Assembly (NCBI GenBank): GCA_017632825.1
Contig: JAGBQP010000133.1
Location: 1-5,783 of the forward strand
DNA length: 5,783 nucleotides
Source of the DNA: Prevotella sp.
GTDB taxonomy: Bacteria; Bacteroidota; Bacteroidia; Bacteroidales; Bacteroidaceae
Direction: 5' to 3'
Made by a program: the position numbers and the translations under genes. Below, piece by piece: positions 5,780 through 5,783 of the stretch. The notes beneath the pieces are model-generated. The model searched no databases. It was not told where the DNA came from and saw nothing but the letters and a program-made list of their open reading frames with translations. Positions within the stretch are counted from its first letter, which is position 1. Every line of letters begins with the position of its first letter.

Positions 5780-5783
5780 CGAA

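Overview
The window looks like chromosomal housekeeping DNA from a member of the Bacteroidota, most likely Bacteroidales and perhaps Prevotella-like. Three things point there. SecD and SecF are fused into one protein. The upstream regions carry TAnnTTTG boxes, the -7 element typical of this phylum, and lack clear Shine-Dalgarno sequences. Coding regions are of intermediate base composition, while the spacers are strongly A/T-rich. The genus is an inference from general resemblance only.

Layout, left to right. Positions 1-2133 (minus) hold the first 711 codons of secDF, whose SecF half runs off the left edge. The ORF is open to the edge, so it is easily missed. Behind it are a short promoter-bearing spacer (2134-2247), a membrane-anchored endonuclease/exonuclease/phosphatase (EEP) family protein (2248-3342, minus) and a rhomboid intramembrane protease (3339-4271, minus). 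The last two overlap by ATGA and form a translationally coupled pair. A 255-bp divergent spacer (4272-4526) holds back-to-back promoters and a run of A/T tracts spaced about one helical turn apart. It separates the rhomboid gene from a plus-strand HU gene (4527-4796). HU ends at a strong terminator that works in both directions and is shared with a convergent short-chain dehydrogenase closely resembling gluconate 5-dehydrogenase (4856-5659, minus). A tRNA-Gln(TTG) with its own -7 box lies just upstream of the dehydrogenase (5692-5762, minus).

The genes do not form one pathway. SecDF, the rhomboid and the EEP protein all act at the inner membrane. HU is a nucleoid protein, tRNA-Gln serves translation, and the dehydrogenase belongs to sugar-acid or uronate metabolism. 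I see no mobile element, CRISPR array, phage gene, defence system or toxin-antitoxin pair. No convincing new system is present. The points most worth checking are the rhomboid-EEP coupling with a predicted periplasmic nuclease-fold domain, the phased A-tracts upstream of HU, the tRNA-dehydrogenase arrangement, and a start-codon correction for the rhomboid.
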